A stretch of DNA of 37,149 nt from Methanobrevibacter thaueri (GTDB lineage: Archaea; Methanobacteriota; Methanobacteria; Methanobacteriales; Methanobacteriaceae), in the NCBI RefSeq assembly GCF_015062905.1, contig NZ_SUTK01000017.1:1-37149 (forward strand). Reading direction: 5' to 3'. Both the position numbers and the translations under genes were made by a program. Below are positions 16,301-23,806 of this stretch, piece by piece (positions within the stretch are counted from its first letter, which is position 1; every line of letters starts with the position of its first letter). Below the pieces are notes generated by a model. That model ran no database searches. It was not told the origin of the DNA and saw only the letters and a list, made by a program, of their open reading frames with translations.

Positions 16301-18238
16301 TGTAAAAGTTGTTGCATTCACAATTGCTTTATAATAGGTATCTTCATTGTGCTTTGCTGAAACGAAATATTTTCCAGGTTTCAGATTATCCAAATCCACT
16401 GATATTTCTCCCAAATAGTTTGTATGTGCAACATCATTGTAAACCAATGTTCCGTCCTCATGCTGAATGGAAAGAAAAACATTGATGTTATACTCACGGC
16501 TGTCCTGATATAACTTTCCGCTATCGGTTGCACCGTATAATGGATATTCGCCATCAATTACAATATTGACATTTTCAGCAGCGTTATATATCGCATTTGA
16601 AACAGCCAAATTGTCAAAGTCCGCAATGTTATTTCCTCCGATGAGGATTACTTTCACCTGCTCCATATCGCCGTAATAAATATCCTCGGCAAAAACAGGC
16701 AATTGATAAACCCATGCCTGATTCTGGAACAGCTCATTATTTTCCAATATTAACTTTTCGCCTGATTCGTCATAATAGATTGCACTTCCATTTCTTGCGG
16801 TATTGAACCTGAATGAATTATTCTTAACCATTGCCTGTGAACTGTCCACATAAATTGCACCGCCCAATCCATCATCAATCTTACTTGGATCAGGTGTCGC
16901 TTCATTTGCAATGAATGATGAACCTTCAATCAAAGTATTCTTGCCTTCGATGAAAATCGCTCCGCCATCCACATTCGCATTATTTGAATTGAAAATGGAA
17001 TCCTTTATTGAAACATCCTCTGCACTGACATAGATGGCACCGCCCTTTTCAGTTACCCTATTGTTTTTGAAGTTTGAATTCAATATTTTAATATTCAAAC
17101 CGTTTGCCTGGATTGCACCGCCATTCGGAGCTTCATTACCATCAAAATTACAGTTACTAACAGTCAAATCCATATAATCATATAAATAACCGGTTGAAAG
17201 TGCTCCTCCATAAATGCTGGCGGAATTATTGATAAAAGTACAGTTGTTTATTCCACCTGATGCATGGAAAGTCAATGCACCACCCTGGCCGGCATAATTT
17301 CCTATGAAAATGCAGTTTGTATAAACTGTGCCTTCTCTGACACAGCCTGCACCCCCATGAGAATTTTTGTTTGTACTGATTACACCATTATTCCTGAAAA
17401 TACAATTTGATATTTTAACATTTGACCCGATTTCATCCAGACCAACCTGTATTGCTCCTCCGTAGGCTTCAAAATTTGATTTAATCCAATTATCTTCAAA
17501 AAGACAATTTCTTATTTCCGAATCCTTGCCGTACACTGAAAGTGCACCGGCAGAGGTTGGCTGATTGAAGTCTTTAGAATATCCCGTATTTCTTCTAAAT
17601 TCACAATTATCCACAATCAATCCTGAACTCCTGTCCTGGTCATATTTGGTTTTAATAGCGCCTCCACTATCTGCATGATTATCCTCGAAAATACACTTTT
17701 CAATGTGGACATTTTTTGAATCGATGATTATTGCAGATCCCAATTCTCCTTCACCATTTATAAATTTGAGATTTTTAAATACTGTGCCTGCCCCATTTTC
17801 ATTAACGAAAAATGCTGTTGACAGATGCATTCCGTCAAGTGTTGCGATACCGTCTCCTGCTATTGTCAGTCTCTTATTGATGAGAATACGGTCATTTCCA
17901 TTAGAATGGTAAGTTCCCTTCAATAGGATGGTATCGCCCGGACTGGCCGCATTGACCTTTTCCTGAATATTTGCATAATTATTTCCACTTGGAGTATGTA
18001 CAGCTCCCAGTTCATTTTCATAATCCTGTGAATCAACCTCCAAAACATTATTATCTTGAGAATTTTCTAGTTCAGCCATATTATCGGATTCCAATCCCAT
18101 TTCATCAGCAGTTTCGTTTAAATCAGCAGCAAATGAATCTTCAACGGCAAATCCAAATGCAGTAAACATTAAACAAATAACACACAGACAAAATAGGAAA
18201 TTTCTTCCGACAATCATCTTTCCATTATTTTTTAACAT
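13304..18238 (-). CDS. Giant adhesin-like surface protein: beta-helix repeats, Ig-like domain, eight DUF11 repeats, membrane anchor
   Basis: The protein has 1644 residues. It opens with a basic end and a signal peptide (about 1-38, core FLFCLCVICLMFTAFGFA). From about 72 (NYANIQEKVNAASPGDTILL) to 555 it is a right-handed parallel beta-helix of short repeats with SGGAI, GGAIYV and NCxF motifs, as in Pmp-type proteins. An Ig-like segment (about 560-645, LKPGKYFVSAKH) follows, then eight DUF11 modules of about 118 residues, each with WTIxVxNxGPDxAxxVxxxDxLP and a closing SNxFDYDxxNN. A final hydrophobic helix (PIAVLMLCLIFSLIFCG) anchors it. The many N-x-S/T sites suggest glycosylation. GGTGAT 4 nt upstream fixes the start. 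The role is probably adhesion to host material or partner microbes; the exact ligand is unknown. The frame is intact. Confidence 0.9.
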   Translation of the reverse strand: MLKNNGKMIVGRNFLFCLCVICLMFTAFGFAVEDSFAADLNETADEMGLESDNMAELENSQDNNVLEVDSQDYENELGAVHTPSGNNYANIQEKVNAASPGDTILLKGTYHSNGNDRILINKRLTIAGDGIATLDGMHLSTAFFVNENGAGTVFKNLKFINGEGELGSAIIIDSKNVHIEKCIFEDNHADSGGAIKTKYDQDRSSGLIVDNCEFRRNTGYSKDFNQPTSAGALSVYGKDSEIRNCLFEDNWIKSNFEAYGGAIQVGLDEIGSNVKISNCIFRNNGVISTNKNSHGGAGCVREGTVYTNCIFIGNYAGQGGALTFHASGGINNCTFINNSASIYGGALSTGYLYDYMDLTVSNCNFDGNEAPNGGAIQANGLNIKILNSNFKNNRVTEKGGAIYVSAEDVSIKDSIFNSNNANVDGGAIFIEGKNTLIEGSSFIANEATPDPSKIDDGLGGAIYVDSSQAMVKNNSFRFNTARNGSAIYYDESGEKLILENNELFQNQAWVYQLPVFAEDIYYGDMEQVKVILIGGNNIADFDNLAVSNAIYNAAENVNIVIDGEYPLYGATDSGKLYQDSREYNINVFLSIQHEDGTLVYNDVAHTNYLGEISVDLDNLKPGKYFVSAKHNEDTYYKAIVNATTFTVSPKVDNEVRKTASKSVANFEDVVTWTITVTNHGPNDSTDVKLEDVLPEGLILISTTADEKYDKQTGILKVGDLRANETFTFQMTTVVNATGTIVNKVNVTSNEFDSDIENNHAEEEIFVNPASDLSVSKSVSNSSPNYRDQIIWTIEISNNGPDDAHDVMMYDLLPYSLVYVDSDRDYSSGSGIWNVGTLKKGEKATINIRCIVNGTGLIENLVSVNASEFDYDETNNNDSERITVSPSSDLAIVKTANASDANYHDLVKWTLTISNNGLDAAENVEIVDLLSDGFTYVDSVSTKGNYSDGIFNIDCIEVGETITIEIITLVEATGGFTNYANVTSDNYDSDLTNNEDDEGIFINPASDLSVTKSVSDSNPNFNDIVTWTIEVVNNGPDVAHNVTISDLLPDSLIWIDDDSLGDYNPITGILFIDELDVEESFELNIECRVNATGLIQNIVLVNASEYDYNLTNNIYNETIDVEKAADVDIIKLVNNTSPNYNDLVEWTLVISNKGPDKATDVYVEDQLPEGLILVSYNATKGIYDNGVWAMCCLNNGDVETIQIICRVNKTGKIINLAEIHANEYDCNESNNKDNESIDVPLAVDLEVLMNVSNKNPIFGDEVTWIVSVKNNGPDNATQVVLEDILPDGLIFAGYESSSGTYEDGAWNIGSLNVGDIAYLNITTISDKLGEITSNAEASSREYDWNMDNNHAEDSIDVRPIADVSIEKFVDKTSPKYGEIIKWTLIVSNKGPNVATNVVVRDILPKGLQFIKSNGDYSNGIWRIESLKVGEAKSLEIICKVVSTGNFNNNVEVWADELDLDESNNKAQKSINVGPASDLAVTKSVSKRHYYVGDVIEYVIEVVNNGPDTARNVKVSEILDDLLKLKSFKVTKGKFNKFANVWTINSLGYGQSAKLVIQVVAIGEGTIKNTVEVTSDSFDYDKSNNRNSVTVNVTEKPLDNLNRPNDSSNGLKSNLEIHPTANPIAVLMLCLIFSLIFCGNDISKKN
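13440..16290 (-). repeat. Array of eight DUF11 coding repeats (about 354 bp each)
   Basis: Within the adhesin gene, residues about 651-1600 consist of eight diverged copies, each opening with an xVxKSVSxxxPNYxD-like strand. Copies 2 and 4 (SVSKSVSNSSPNYRDQI, SVTKSVSDSNPNFNDIV) are most alike. Copies 6 and 8 deviate most, and copy 8 lacks the SPNY turn. The repeats could support recombination and length variation. Confidence 0.8.
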
Positions 18239-18701
18239 TTTAAATCACCTATCTTGAGGACGATTACAAACACTATTAATTAACAAAAAGCTATTAACTA
18301 GCAATTAACTTTTTATTCTTAAGTTCAGACTTAAAAATAATAATTTAAAAAATCAAATTTGAAAGATAACACTAAATTGTAGGGCAATTATTGAATAACT
18401 GCCTATCACAAATTATTTTCAAACAAATAATATGACCAGGTTCATGTTAATTTCAATTCGATTACCAAAATTAAAATTTATTAAATCAAAGCAATTTTTA
18501 CTTTAAAATAAAAGATAATCTTTTTAAATCCTCAAAATACCTATTAAACCAGTTAATATTTAAAACTAACTATATAAAGAACGAAAAATTGTTTTTTTAA
18601 TAAAAAAATACTTATTAAAGCTAATATTGATATTAGTGGGAAAAATATTTTATTGATAAAGTTAATATTAATATATAATTAATATCAAGGTTAAGAGAGA
18701 C
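18239..18701. other. Divergent promoter region between adhesin and pseudomurein-binding protein
   Basis: This 463-nt AT-rich gap has no credible ORF. It must hold both promoters. On the plus strand, TATA-like blocks are CTATATAAAG near 18570 and ATATATAATT at 18671-18680. For the minus strand only the GGTGAT site next to the ATG is clear. I see no repeat or structured RNA. Confidence 0.5.
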
Positions 18702-19835
18702 ATGAAAAGACAAATAGCAATACTGATCATGGCCATATTAATATTAGCTCCAGTTATACAGGATGTCAGCGCTGCAAAGACCGTTTTTATAACATCCGAT
18801 AATATTATAGACCATGACAGTGACGTAAAACTGTTAAACTCATTAAAGAGTTATATTGAAGAATTAAGCGGAGGAGAATTACAAGTTATTGTTGACAATC
18901 AAGCTCCCGCAGCGGGAGAAGGATGGCGTTCAATAGAAGTGACAAGTGATGTGAGTGTCGATTTGGCAGCATCGGATGCCGGAAACTATCTGCAGTTAGC
19001 TACTTCTACAGTAAATTCAGATAAACAGATAGTATTCGTTAATATAGGCGATTATGATTTAGATAATCATACCAATTTCCTAAGAAGAGCATGGGATGAC
19101 AATTATTCAAATGAATCATTGGCCGGAATGAAGGACCCTGGAACATTCCTCAAAAATGCAGGAATTTTCTATGTTCAACCGGCAAAAGAGTTCCCAAATA
19201 ATGTTCATGACGGCGTAATATCAAATTACGACGAAGAAATGAACAAACAAATTGCACAGGAAATTGTAGACATCGTAAACACTCATGGAAACGATGAAAA
19301 AACTTTAAGTGACGCATTGGTTACACACAACATAATCAAACCATCAGTAATGGCAAAAGCAAGTCAGGAACTGATAAAAAGTAACGATAAAGAGATGAAA
19401 GGACCATACGGCAATTATACTTCTGCCCAGCTCTTATATCTTACAAGTTCCTATTTGAATGGAAACGGACTTGACGTTCCAAGGTATTTTGATGAACCTG
19501 AAGACCCAATGGGCATTTCATTTATGGCGAAAGACACATATTCCGTTTATGACTATTTCAAAATGGGAGGAATAGTTAGGGAGTATATGGATGAAAATGG
19601 AAGAGCACCAGATTCCATAGAATATGAAGGAGCGCAAATAAGTTATTATGATTTGTTATATAACTTTGCAAAGATTACTCAAACTCATACTGATGCGAAA
19701 CATATGAGCTTTGAAAGTGAATATCATTTCGATAAAGTTAACGATTCAATATTACTACACATATTCCCATTCATATTAATATTATTCATACTTTTCTTAG
19801 TGTATTTGCTCTTAAAGCGCATAAGAAGATTTTAA
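18702..19835 (+). CDS. Membrane-anchored pseudomurein-binding-repeat protein
   Basis: The protein has 377 residues: a signal peptide (MKRQIAILIMAILILAPVIQ, with cleavage near VSAAK), an extracellular region, and a C-terminal helix (LLHIFPFILILFILFLVYLL) followed by a basic KRIRRF stop-transfer. Near residues 290-340, VYDYFKMGGIVREYMDENGR, then P-x-S-I-x-Y-x-G-x-Q-I-S-x-x-D-L-L-Y, matches the pseudomurein-binding repeat seen in methanogen wall proteins. A weaker copy may lie at about 215-255. The N-terminal domain (VFITSDNI...) is one I do not recognise. The protein is likely held between membrane and pseudomurein wall. It lies head to head with the giant adhesin, so both are surface components. 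The ribosome binding site is weak (AGAGAGA). Confidence 0.72.
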   Translation: MKRQIAILIMAILILAPVIQDVSAAKTVFITSDNIIDHDSDVKLLNSLKSYIEELSGGELQVIVDNQAPAAGEGWRSIEVTSDVSVDLAASDAGNYLQLATSTVNSDKQIVFVNIGDYDLDNHTNFLRRAWDDNYSNESLAGMKDPGTFLKNAGIFYVQPAKEFPNNVHDGVISNYDEEMNKQIAQEIVDIVNTHGNDEKTLSDALVTHNIIKPSVMAKASQELIKSNDKEMKGPYGNYTSAQLLYLTSSYLNGNGLDVPRYFDEPEDPMGISFMAKDTYSVYDYFKMGGIVREYMDENGRAPDSIEYEGAQISYYDLLYNFAKITQTHTDAKHMSFESEYHFDKVNDSILLHIFPFILILFILFLVYLLLKRIRRF

Positions 19836-19844
19836 TATAATGGA
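19831..19844 (+). promoter_or_regulatory. TATA box of the aquaporin gene
   Basis: TTTAATATAATGG lies about 30-40 nt before the ATG at 19872, starting at the stop codon of the preceding gene. The aquaporin may therefore be transcribed separately. Confidence 0.4.
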
Positions 19845-19871
19845 AAGATAATAATACGTTAGAGGGAAATT

Positions 19872-20555
19872 ATGAAAAAATATATTGCAGAATTAATAGG
19901 AACAATGGTTCTTGTCCTATTTGGTTGTGGAAGTGCAGCCATAGCAGGATCCATGTTAGGAACTCTTGGCATTGCTTTAGCATTCGGTTTATCAATCGTG
20001 GCTATGGCCTATGTGATTGGAGACATTTCAGGATGTCACATCAACCCTGCCGTCTCAATCGGTATGTGGATTGATGGAAGAATGGAAGCAAAGGACCTAT
20101 TGATGTATATCGTATTCCAATGTATCGGTGCAATAATAGGTATTGCCCTATTGGTAGCAATCATTAACTCCGCCCCAAGCCTCGGAGGATATGCAGCAAC
20201 AGGACTTGGCCAGAACGGATTCGGCTCCGCATCAAGTGTTGGACTTAATGCTGTAGGAGCAATAATCGTTGAAATCATTTTAACCTTTGTATTTGTATTC
20301 ACAGTTCTCGGTGTTACTAAAAAAGTTGAAAATGGTGCTGTCGCAGGTATTGTAATCGGTTTAACACTCGCATTCGTACATATCATGGGAATACCATTAA
20401 CAGGAACTTCCGTTAACCCTGCACGTAGTCTGGCACCAGCTCTTTTCCTTGGTGGACAAGCATTACAACAAGTTTGGGTATTTATTTTAGCCCCAATTGT
20501 CGGTGCGGTTATAGCAGGATTTTTATACAAAGGCTTAACTACAGAGGATTTATAA
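19872..20555 (+). CDS. aqpZ: Aquaporin of AqpZ type (MIP family)
   Basis: This six-helix channel of 227 residues has both pore motifs, CHINPAVS and SVNPARS. Selectivity-filter residues read by comparison with E. coli AqpZ are Phe (in LAFGL), His (in AFVHIMGIP), Thr (in LTGTSVNPARS) and Arg (NPAR). This is the water-selective F-H-T-R set. The AqpM of Methanothermobacter instead has Ile in place of His and Ser in place of Thr. The gene is therefore better called AqpZ-like than AqpM, and may have been acquired from bacteria. AGAGGGA precedes the ATG by 4 nt. A strong terminator follows. Confidence 0.92.
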   Translation: MKKYIAELIGTMVLVLFGCGSAAIAGSMLGTLGIALAFGLSIVAMAYVIGDISGCHINPAVSIGMWIDGRMEAKDLLMYIVFQCIGAIIGIALLVAIINSAPSLGGYAATGLGQNGFGSASSVGLNAVGAIIVEIILTFVFVFTVLGVTKKVENGAVAGIVIGLTLAFVHIMGIPLTGTSVNPARSLAPALFLGGQALQQVWVFILAPIVGAVIAGFLYKGLTTEDL

Positions 20556-20578
20556 TCCTCTACAATTTCTTTTTTTTA
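20543..20578 (+). terminator. Hairpin plus T-run after aquaporin
   Basis: AGAGGATT, loop TAT, AATCCTCT (20543-20561), then TTTCTTTTTTTT. The hairpin includes the aquaporin stop codon. Confidence 0.75.
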
Positions 20579-20644
20579 GCTATTTACAAATTCTTTTTTT
20601 ATCGCTTTTTTTGGAAACTGTTTAAAAAAACAAACCTTATTAAA

Positions 20645-20657
20645 ATTTAAATAATAT
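20645..20657 (+). promoter_or_regulatory. TATA box of the pyrH operon
   Basis: TTTAAATAATATC lies 32-44 nt before the pyrH ATG. The leader would include the AGGTGA ribosome binding site. Confidence 0.5.
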
Positions 20658-20688
20658 CTAATAGAAACATTATAAATAAGGTGAATAT

Positions 20689-21366
20689 ATGAAAATTGTT
20701 GTTGCAATTGGAGGATCAATTTTACTCAAAGAGTATGATAGCAAAAAATTCCAAGAATATGCCGCTATCTTAAAGGACTTATCAAAAGAACATGAATTAT
20801 ATGTTGTTGTAGGTGGAGGAAAACCTGCAAGAGAATATATTGGAGTTGTTCGTGATTTAGGTGCTGGAGAAGCGCAATGCGATGATATTGGAATTGAAGT
20901 TACAAGAATTAATGCAAAATTAATGCTTTCTGCACTTGGCGATGCAGCTTATCAGAGAGTGCCTCATAATTTCCAGGAAGCCTTGGAATTCTCAGCTACC
21001 GGAAAGATAATTGTTATGGGCGGAACAGAACCTGCACACAGTACAGATGCAGTTTCAGCAATACTTGCAGAATATATTCAAGCGGACAAGCTCATTAACC
21101 TAACATCTGTCGATGGAATGTACACCAAAGACCCTAACAAGTTTGATGACGCTGAACTTGTTCCTGAAATTACCGCAACAGACCTTCTTGAATTTTTAAG
21201 CGGCAAAGACGTTAAAGCAGGAACATATGAATTCTTTGACACCACAGCTGTACAAATGATTAAAAGGTCCGACCTGGAAACAGTCATTACCAACGGATTC
21301 GAACCTGAAAACCTAATCAAAGCGGTTAATGGTGAAAATATAGGAACCAGAATTATCAATGAATAG
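20689..21366 (+). CDS. pyrH: Uridylate kinase (UMP kinase, archaeal type)
   Basis: The product phosphorylates UMP to UDP in pyrimidine nucleotide synthesis. This is an amino-acid-kinase fold of 225 residues: IVVAIGGSIL at the start, VVVGGGKPAREYI (45-57), the conserved core VMGGTEPAHSTDAVSAILAE (around 109-128), then NLTSVDGMYTKDPNKF and a terminal GENIGTRI. It begins a run of six plus-strand genes with gaps of 1-27 nt. The GGTGAATAT ribosome binding site supports the start. Confidence 0.95.
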   Translation: MKIVVAIGGSILLKEYDSKKFQEYAAILKDLSKEHELYVVVGGGKPAREYIGVVRDLGAGEAQCDDIGIEVTRINAKLMLSALGDAAYQRVPHNFQEALEFSATGKIIVMGGTEPAHSTDAVSAILAEYIQADKLINLTSVDGMYTKDPNKFDDAELVPEITATDLLEFLSGKDVKAGTYEFFDTTAVQMIKRSDLETVITNGFEPENLIKAVNGENIGTRIINE

Positions 21367-21374
21367 GTGATTTA

Positions 21375-22163
21375 GTGGACAATCTTGTAGATATCGGTTT
21401 AAACCTGATGCACAAATCTTTTAGAAAAGACCGTGTTGAAATCATCGAAGAAGCTAAAAAGGCTGGCGTAAAACAGTTTATCATTACCGGAACCAATGTG
21501 CATTCAAGCCATATGGCTGCAGAATATGCATCAAAATATCCTGGAACCCTGTTTTCAACTTCAGGAGTACATCCCCATGACGCCAAAACCTGCAATGGAC
21601 ATACAATGTTTGAGCTTGAAAAAATAGCCAAAAGCGATTGTGTGGTGGCAATTGGTGAATGCGGACTCGATTACAATAGGAACTTTTCACCACAGGACTT
21701 GCAGAGGAAATGGTTTGAAGCCCAAATAGAGGTGGCGGAAAGAACAGACATGCCATTGTTTCTACACGAAAGAGAAGCCCACAAGGATTTGTATGATATC
21801 CTGAAAAGACATGACAGCGTAATTGAAAGGTCAGTTGTTCACTGTTTTACAGGAACCAAACAGGAAGCACAAAATTATGTTGACTTAGGCTGTTTTATTG
21901 GTGTTACCGGATGGATCTGCGATATGAAAAGAGGAAGAGACTTGCAGGAAGCAGTAAGTGCAATTCCCCCTGAAAAGCTGATGATAGAAACAGATGCCCC
22001 TTTCCTGATACCGAAAAACTTTGATGTGAAACCTAAAAAGAACAGAAATGAACCTAAATATTTACCTCACATCCTCAAAACAATTGCCCTCTGCATGGGA
22101 ATGGATGCAGAAGAGCTTGCAAATCAAGTTAATAAAAATACTAAAGAATTTTTCAAAATATAA
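21375..22163 (+). CDS. tatD: TatD family metal-dependent hydrolase/DNase
   Basis: This is a classical TatD TIM-barrel of 262 residues. Signatures are LVDIGLNLMHKSF at the start, STSGVHPHDA, VVAIGECGLDYNRNFSP with the metal-bridging Glu, PLFLHEREAH, VVHCFTGT and MIETDAPFLIP. TatD proteins are 3'-5' nucleases acting on DNA or RNA ends. GTG is the start, 3 nt after an AGGTGAT site. It belongs to the pyrH operon, with an 8-nt gap. It is distinct from the more diverged TatD-like gene at 7600. Confidence 0.92.
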   Translation: MDNLVDIGLNLMHKSFRKDRVEIIEEAKKAGVKQFIITGTNVHSSHMAAEYASKYPGTLFSTSGVHPHDAKTCNGHTMFELEKIAKSDCVVAIGECGLDYNRNFSPQDLQRKWFEAQIEVAERTDMPLFLHEREAHKDLYDILKRHDSVIERSVVHCFTGTKQEAQNYVDLGCFIGVTGWICDMKRGRDLQEAVSAIPPEKLMIETDAPFLIPKNFDVKPKKNRNEPKYLPHILKTIALCMGMDAEELANQVNKNTKEFFKI

Positions 22164-22175
22164 GGAGATGATAAA

Positions 22176-22367
22176 ATGGCAGTAGACCCTCATAAACATT
22201 GCCCAATATGTGGAACCCCAATACCATTAAATGAACTTGTATGCTCACCGGATTGTCAAAAGGTCTGGGACGCAAGACTAAACCAAAGAAAAAGGTCACA
22301 AATAATCCTATATATAGTAATAGCAATATTCCTAATAATTTGGGCCATATTGACCTTTGTAAAATAG
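22176..22367 (+). CDS. DUF2116-type zinc-ribbon single-pass membrane protein
   Basis: The protein has 63 residues: CPICGTPIPLNELVCSPDCQ (10-29) is a one-site zinc ribbon with the pattern CxxC...CxxxC. It is followed by a basic stretch (RLNQRKRSQ) and one transmembrane helix (IILYIVIAIFLIIWAILTFV). By the positive-inside rule the zinc ribbon faces the cytoplasm. Function is unknown. GGAGATGAT precedes the ATG. It is the third gene of the pyrH operon. Confidence 0.85.
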   Translation: MAVDPHKHCPICGTPIPLNELVCSPDCQKVWDARLNQRKRSQIILYIVIAIFLIIWAILTFVK

Positions 22368-22374
22368 AGATAAT

Positions 22375-22698
22375 ATGATTTTAACATCCTCAAATACTTT
22401 AGAAAATAAGGAAATCATTGAATATAAGGGATTGGTTACCGGCGAATCCCTAATTGGGTCCAACATTTATAAGGACATATTTTCCGGCGTTCGTGATGTT
22501 GTTGGTGGAAGAACCACACAATACGAAGAGGAATTGGAAAAGGCCCGTGACATTGCATTTGAAAGCATGAAGGAAAAAGCCGAAAGCTTAGGTGCAAATG
22601 CAATAATCGGCCTTAAAATCTCATATGATAACCTGGGCGGAACCATGGGAAATACAATCCTTGTCACTGCATATGGAACCGCCATAAAATACGAATAA
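22375..22698 (+). CDS. YbjQ/UPF0145 family protein
   Basis: The protein has 107 residues of the YbjQ type (putative heavy-metal-binding domain, homopentameric fold in solved members). Marks are EYKGLVTGESLIGSNIYKD, FSGVRDVVGGRTTQYE, ARDIAFESM and the C-terminal GANAIIGLKISYDNLG...VTAYGTAI. The biological role of the family is unknown. It begins 7 nt after the zinc-ribbon gene and ends 1 nt before a gene with a related C-terminal domain. Confidence 0.9.
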   Translation: MILTSSNTLENKEIIEYKGLVTGESLIGSNIYKDIFSGVRDVVGGRTTQYEEELEKARDIAFESMKEKAESLGANAIIGLKISYDNLGGTMGNTILVTAYGTAIKYE

Positions 22699-22699
22699 T

Positions 22700-23539
22700 A
22701 TGAAAATTAAGGACCACGAAGTTGATTTTAGATATGCCGGAAAAGTAGTGTTAAGCATAGCATTGGGTACTGGCTTCGGACTTATAGTTTATGCCATTTT
22801 CCTATACTTCAAGATTGCAATCGTCGGATGGAATCTAGGATTGATTTTTGCACCTTTGGGTGCAGGATATGTGGAAACGGTAGTTGCCAATAGACTCCTC
22901 GGCAAGGATTTAGGTGCAATAAGTGCATTCATCCTCTTTATCGATACCACAATCTATAGCTTCATTTTAAAAAATCCCACATTAGGAATGAACCTGATAA
23001 CTGCAGGGTCAATCATTGTAATTTTACAGGCGGCATTCCCTACACTTATAAATTATATTCTTTTGGTGATTATTGGTGCTCTTATGTCCAACATCTCATG
23101 GGCAGGCAAAAAAATTGCTGCACAATTGAAAAAAATTAGAGGACATGTCAGATGGGAAACTCAAAGTCAAGAAGTGCATGTCGAGCAGGAGCTATATTTT
23201 GATGAAAATGAAAGTAACAAGAGACTGAATTCATTGAACTTTTTCTTTTTAACAAGTCCGGATATGGAAGATCGAAGTCATGACATTCTTGGAATTTATC
23301 AGACTGAAATCATTATAGAAAATAAAGTTAAAATCCAACTTAAAGATGATGAAATTGAGGAAAAACGCTTATTAAACATTAAAGAAGGGAAAGACGAATG
23401 CCTTATCAACCTGGCAAACAAGATTAAGGCAGACGGAGGAAACGGCATTTTGGACTTGTATATCCAATATGGACTGATCGGACTGGGCGGAGACAGCATC
23501 CACATAACCGCCACAGGAATAGGAATCAATATTAATTAA
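22700..23539 (+). CDS. Membrane protein with C-terminal YbjQ-like domain
   Basis: The protein has 279 residues. The N-terminal half has four or five hydrophobic helices (GKVVLSIALGTGFGLIVYAIF, LGAISAFILFIDTTIYSF, AFPTLINYILLVIIGALM). The second half is soluble and ends KADGGNGILDLYIQYGLIG followed by GGDSIHITATGIGI. This parallels the end of the adjacent YbjQ protein (ESLGANAIIGLKISY...NTILVTAYGTAI). I infer a divergent YbjQ domain tethered to the membrane, perhaps a partner of the free YbjQ. The spacing to the upstream gene is 1 nt. Function is unknown. Confidence 0.75.
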   Translation: MKIKDHEVDFRYAGKVVLSIALGTGFGLIVYAIFLYFKIAIVGWNLGLIFAPLGAGYVETVVANRLLGKDLGAISAFILFIDTTIYSFILKNPTLGMNLITAGSIIVILQAAFPTLINYILLVIIGALMSNISWAGKKIAAQLKKIRGHVRWETQSQEVHVEQELYFDENESNKRLNSLNFFFLTSPDMEDRSHDILGIYQTEIIIENKVKIQLKDDEIEEKRLLNIKEGKDECLINLANKIKADGGNGILDLYIQYGLIGLGGDSIHITATGIGININ

Positions 23540-23566
23540 GCAGAATAATCAAAAAAAGGTGAAAAA

Positions 23567-23767
23567 ATGGAAAATGAAGGAACAATCGCAATACCTATCA
23601 TAGGATATATCATTGCAGTAATCTCACCGATAATTGGCCTGGTGTATGGTGCAGTATTGGTATTTTTCAAAAAGGACACACCACTATACCAGAAACACGG
23701 CAGATTCATAATATATTTTGCAATAGTCCTCTTCATAATAGATCTCATACTGAGATTTGTATTATGA
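23567..23767 (+). CDS. Small two-helix membrane protein
   Basis: The protein has 66 residues with two transmembrane segments (IPIIGYIIAVISPIIGLVYGAV and FIIYFAIVLFIIDLILRFVL) joined by a basic loop (FFKKDTPLYQKHGR). AGGTGAAAAA precedes the ATG. It is the last gene of the pyrH operon, 27 nt after the previous stop. I do not recognise a family. It resembles small DUF-type membrane proteins common in methanogens. Confidence 0.7.
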   Translation: MENEGTIAIPIIGYIIAVISPIIGLVYGAVLVFFKKDTPLYQKHGRFIIYFAIVLFIIDLILRFVL

Positions 23768-23785
23768 GGAATCAAAATCTCTAAA

Positions 23786-23806
23786 GGCAGCCATCCGCTG
23801 TCATTT
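23786..23806 (+). terminator. Possible terminator after the pyrH operon
   Basis: GGCAGC, loop CATCC, GCTGTC (one G-T pair) is followed by ATTTT, in the 38-nt gap between convergent genes. Confidence 0.4.

Noticed and set aside
20036..20530. 164-codon open frame antisense to the aquaporin
   Set aside because: The NPA-containing protein on the plus strand explains the composition; the antisense string of Thr/Pro/Ala is typical of a mirrored membrane gene.
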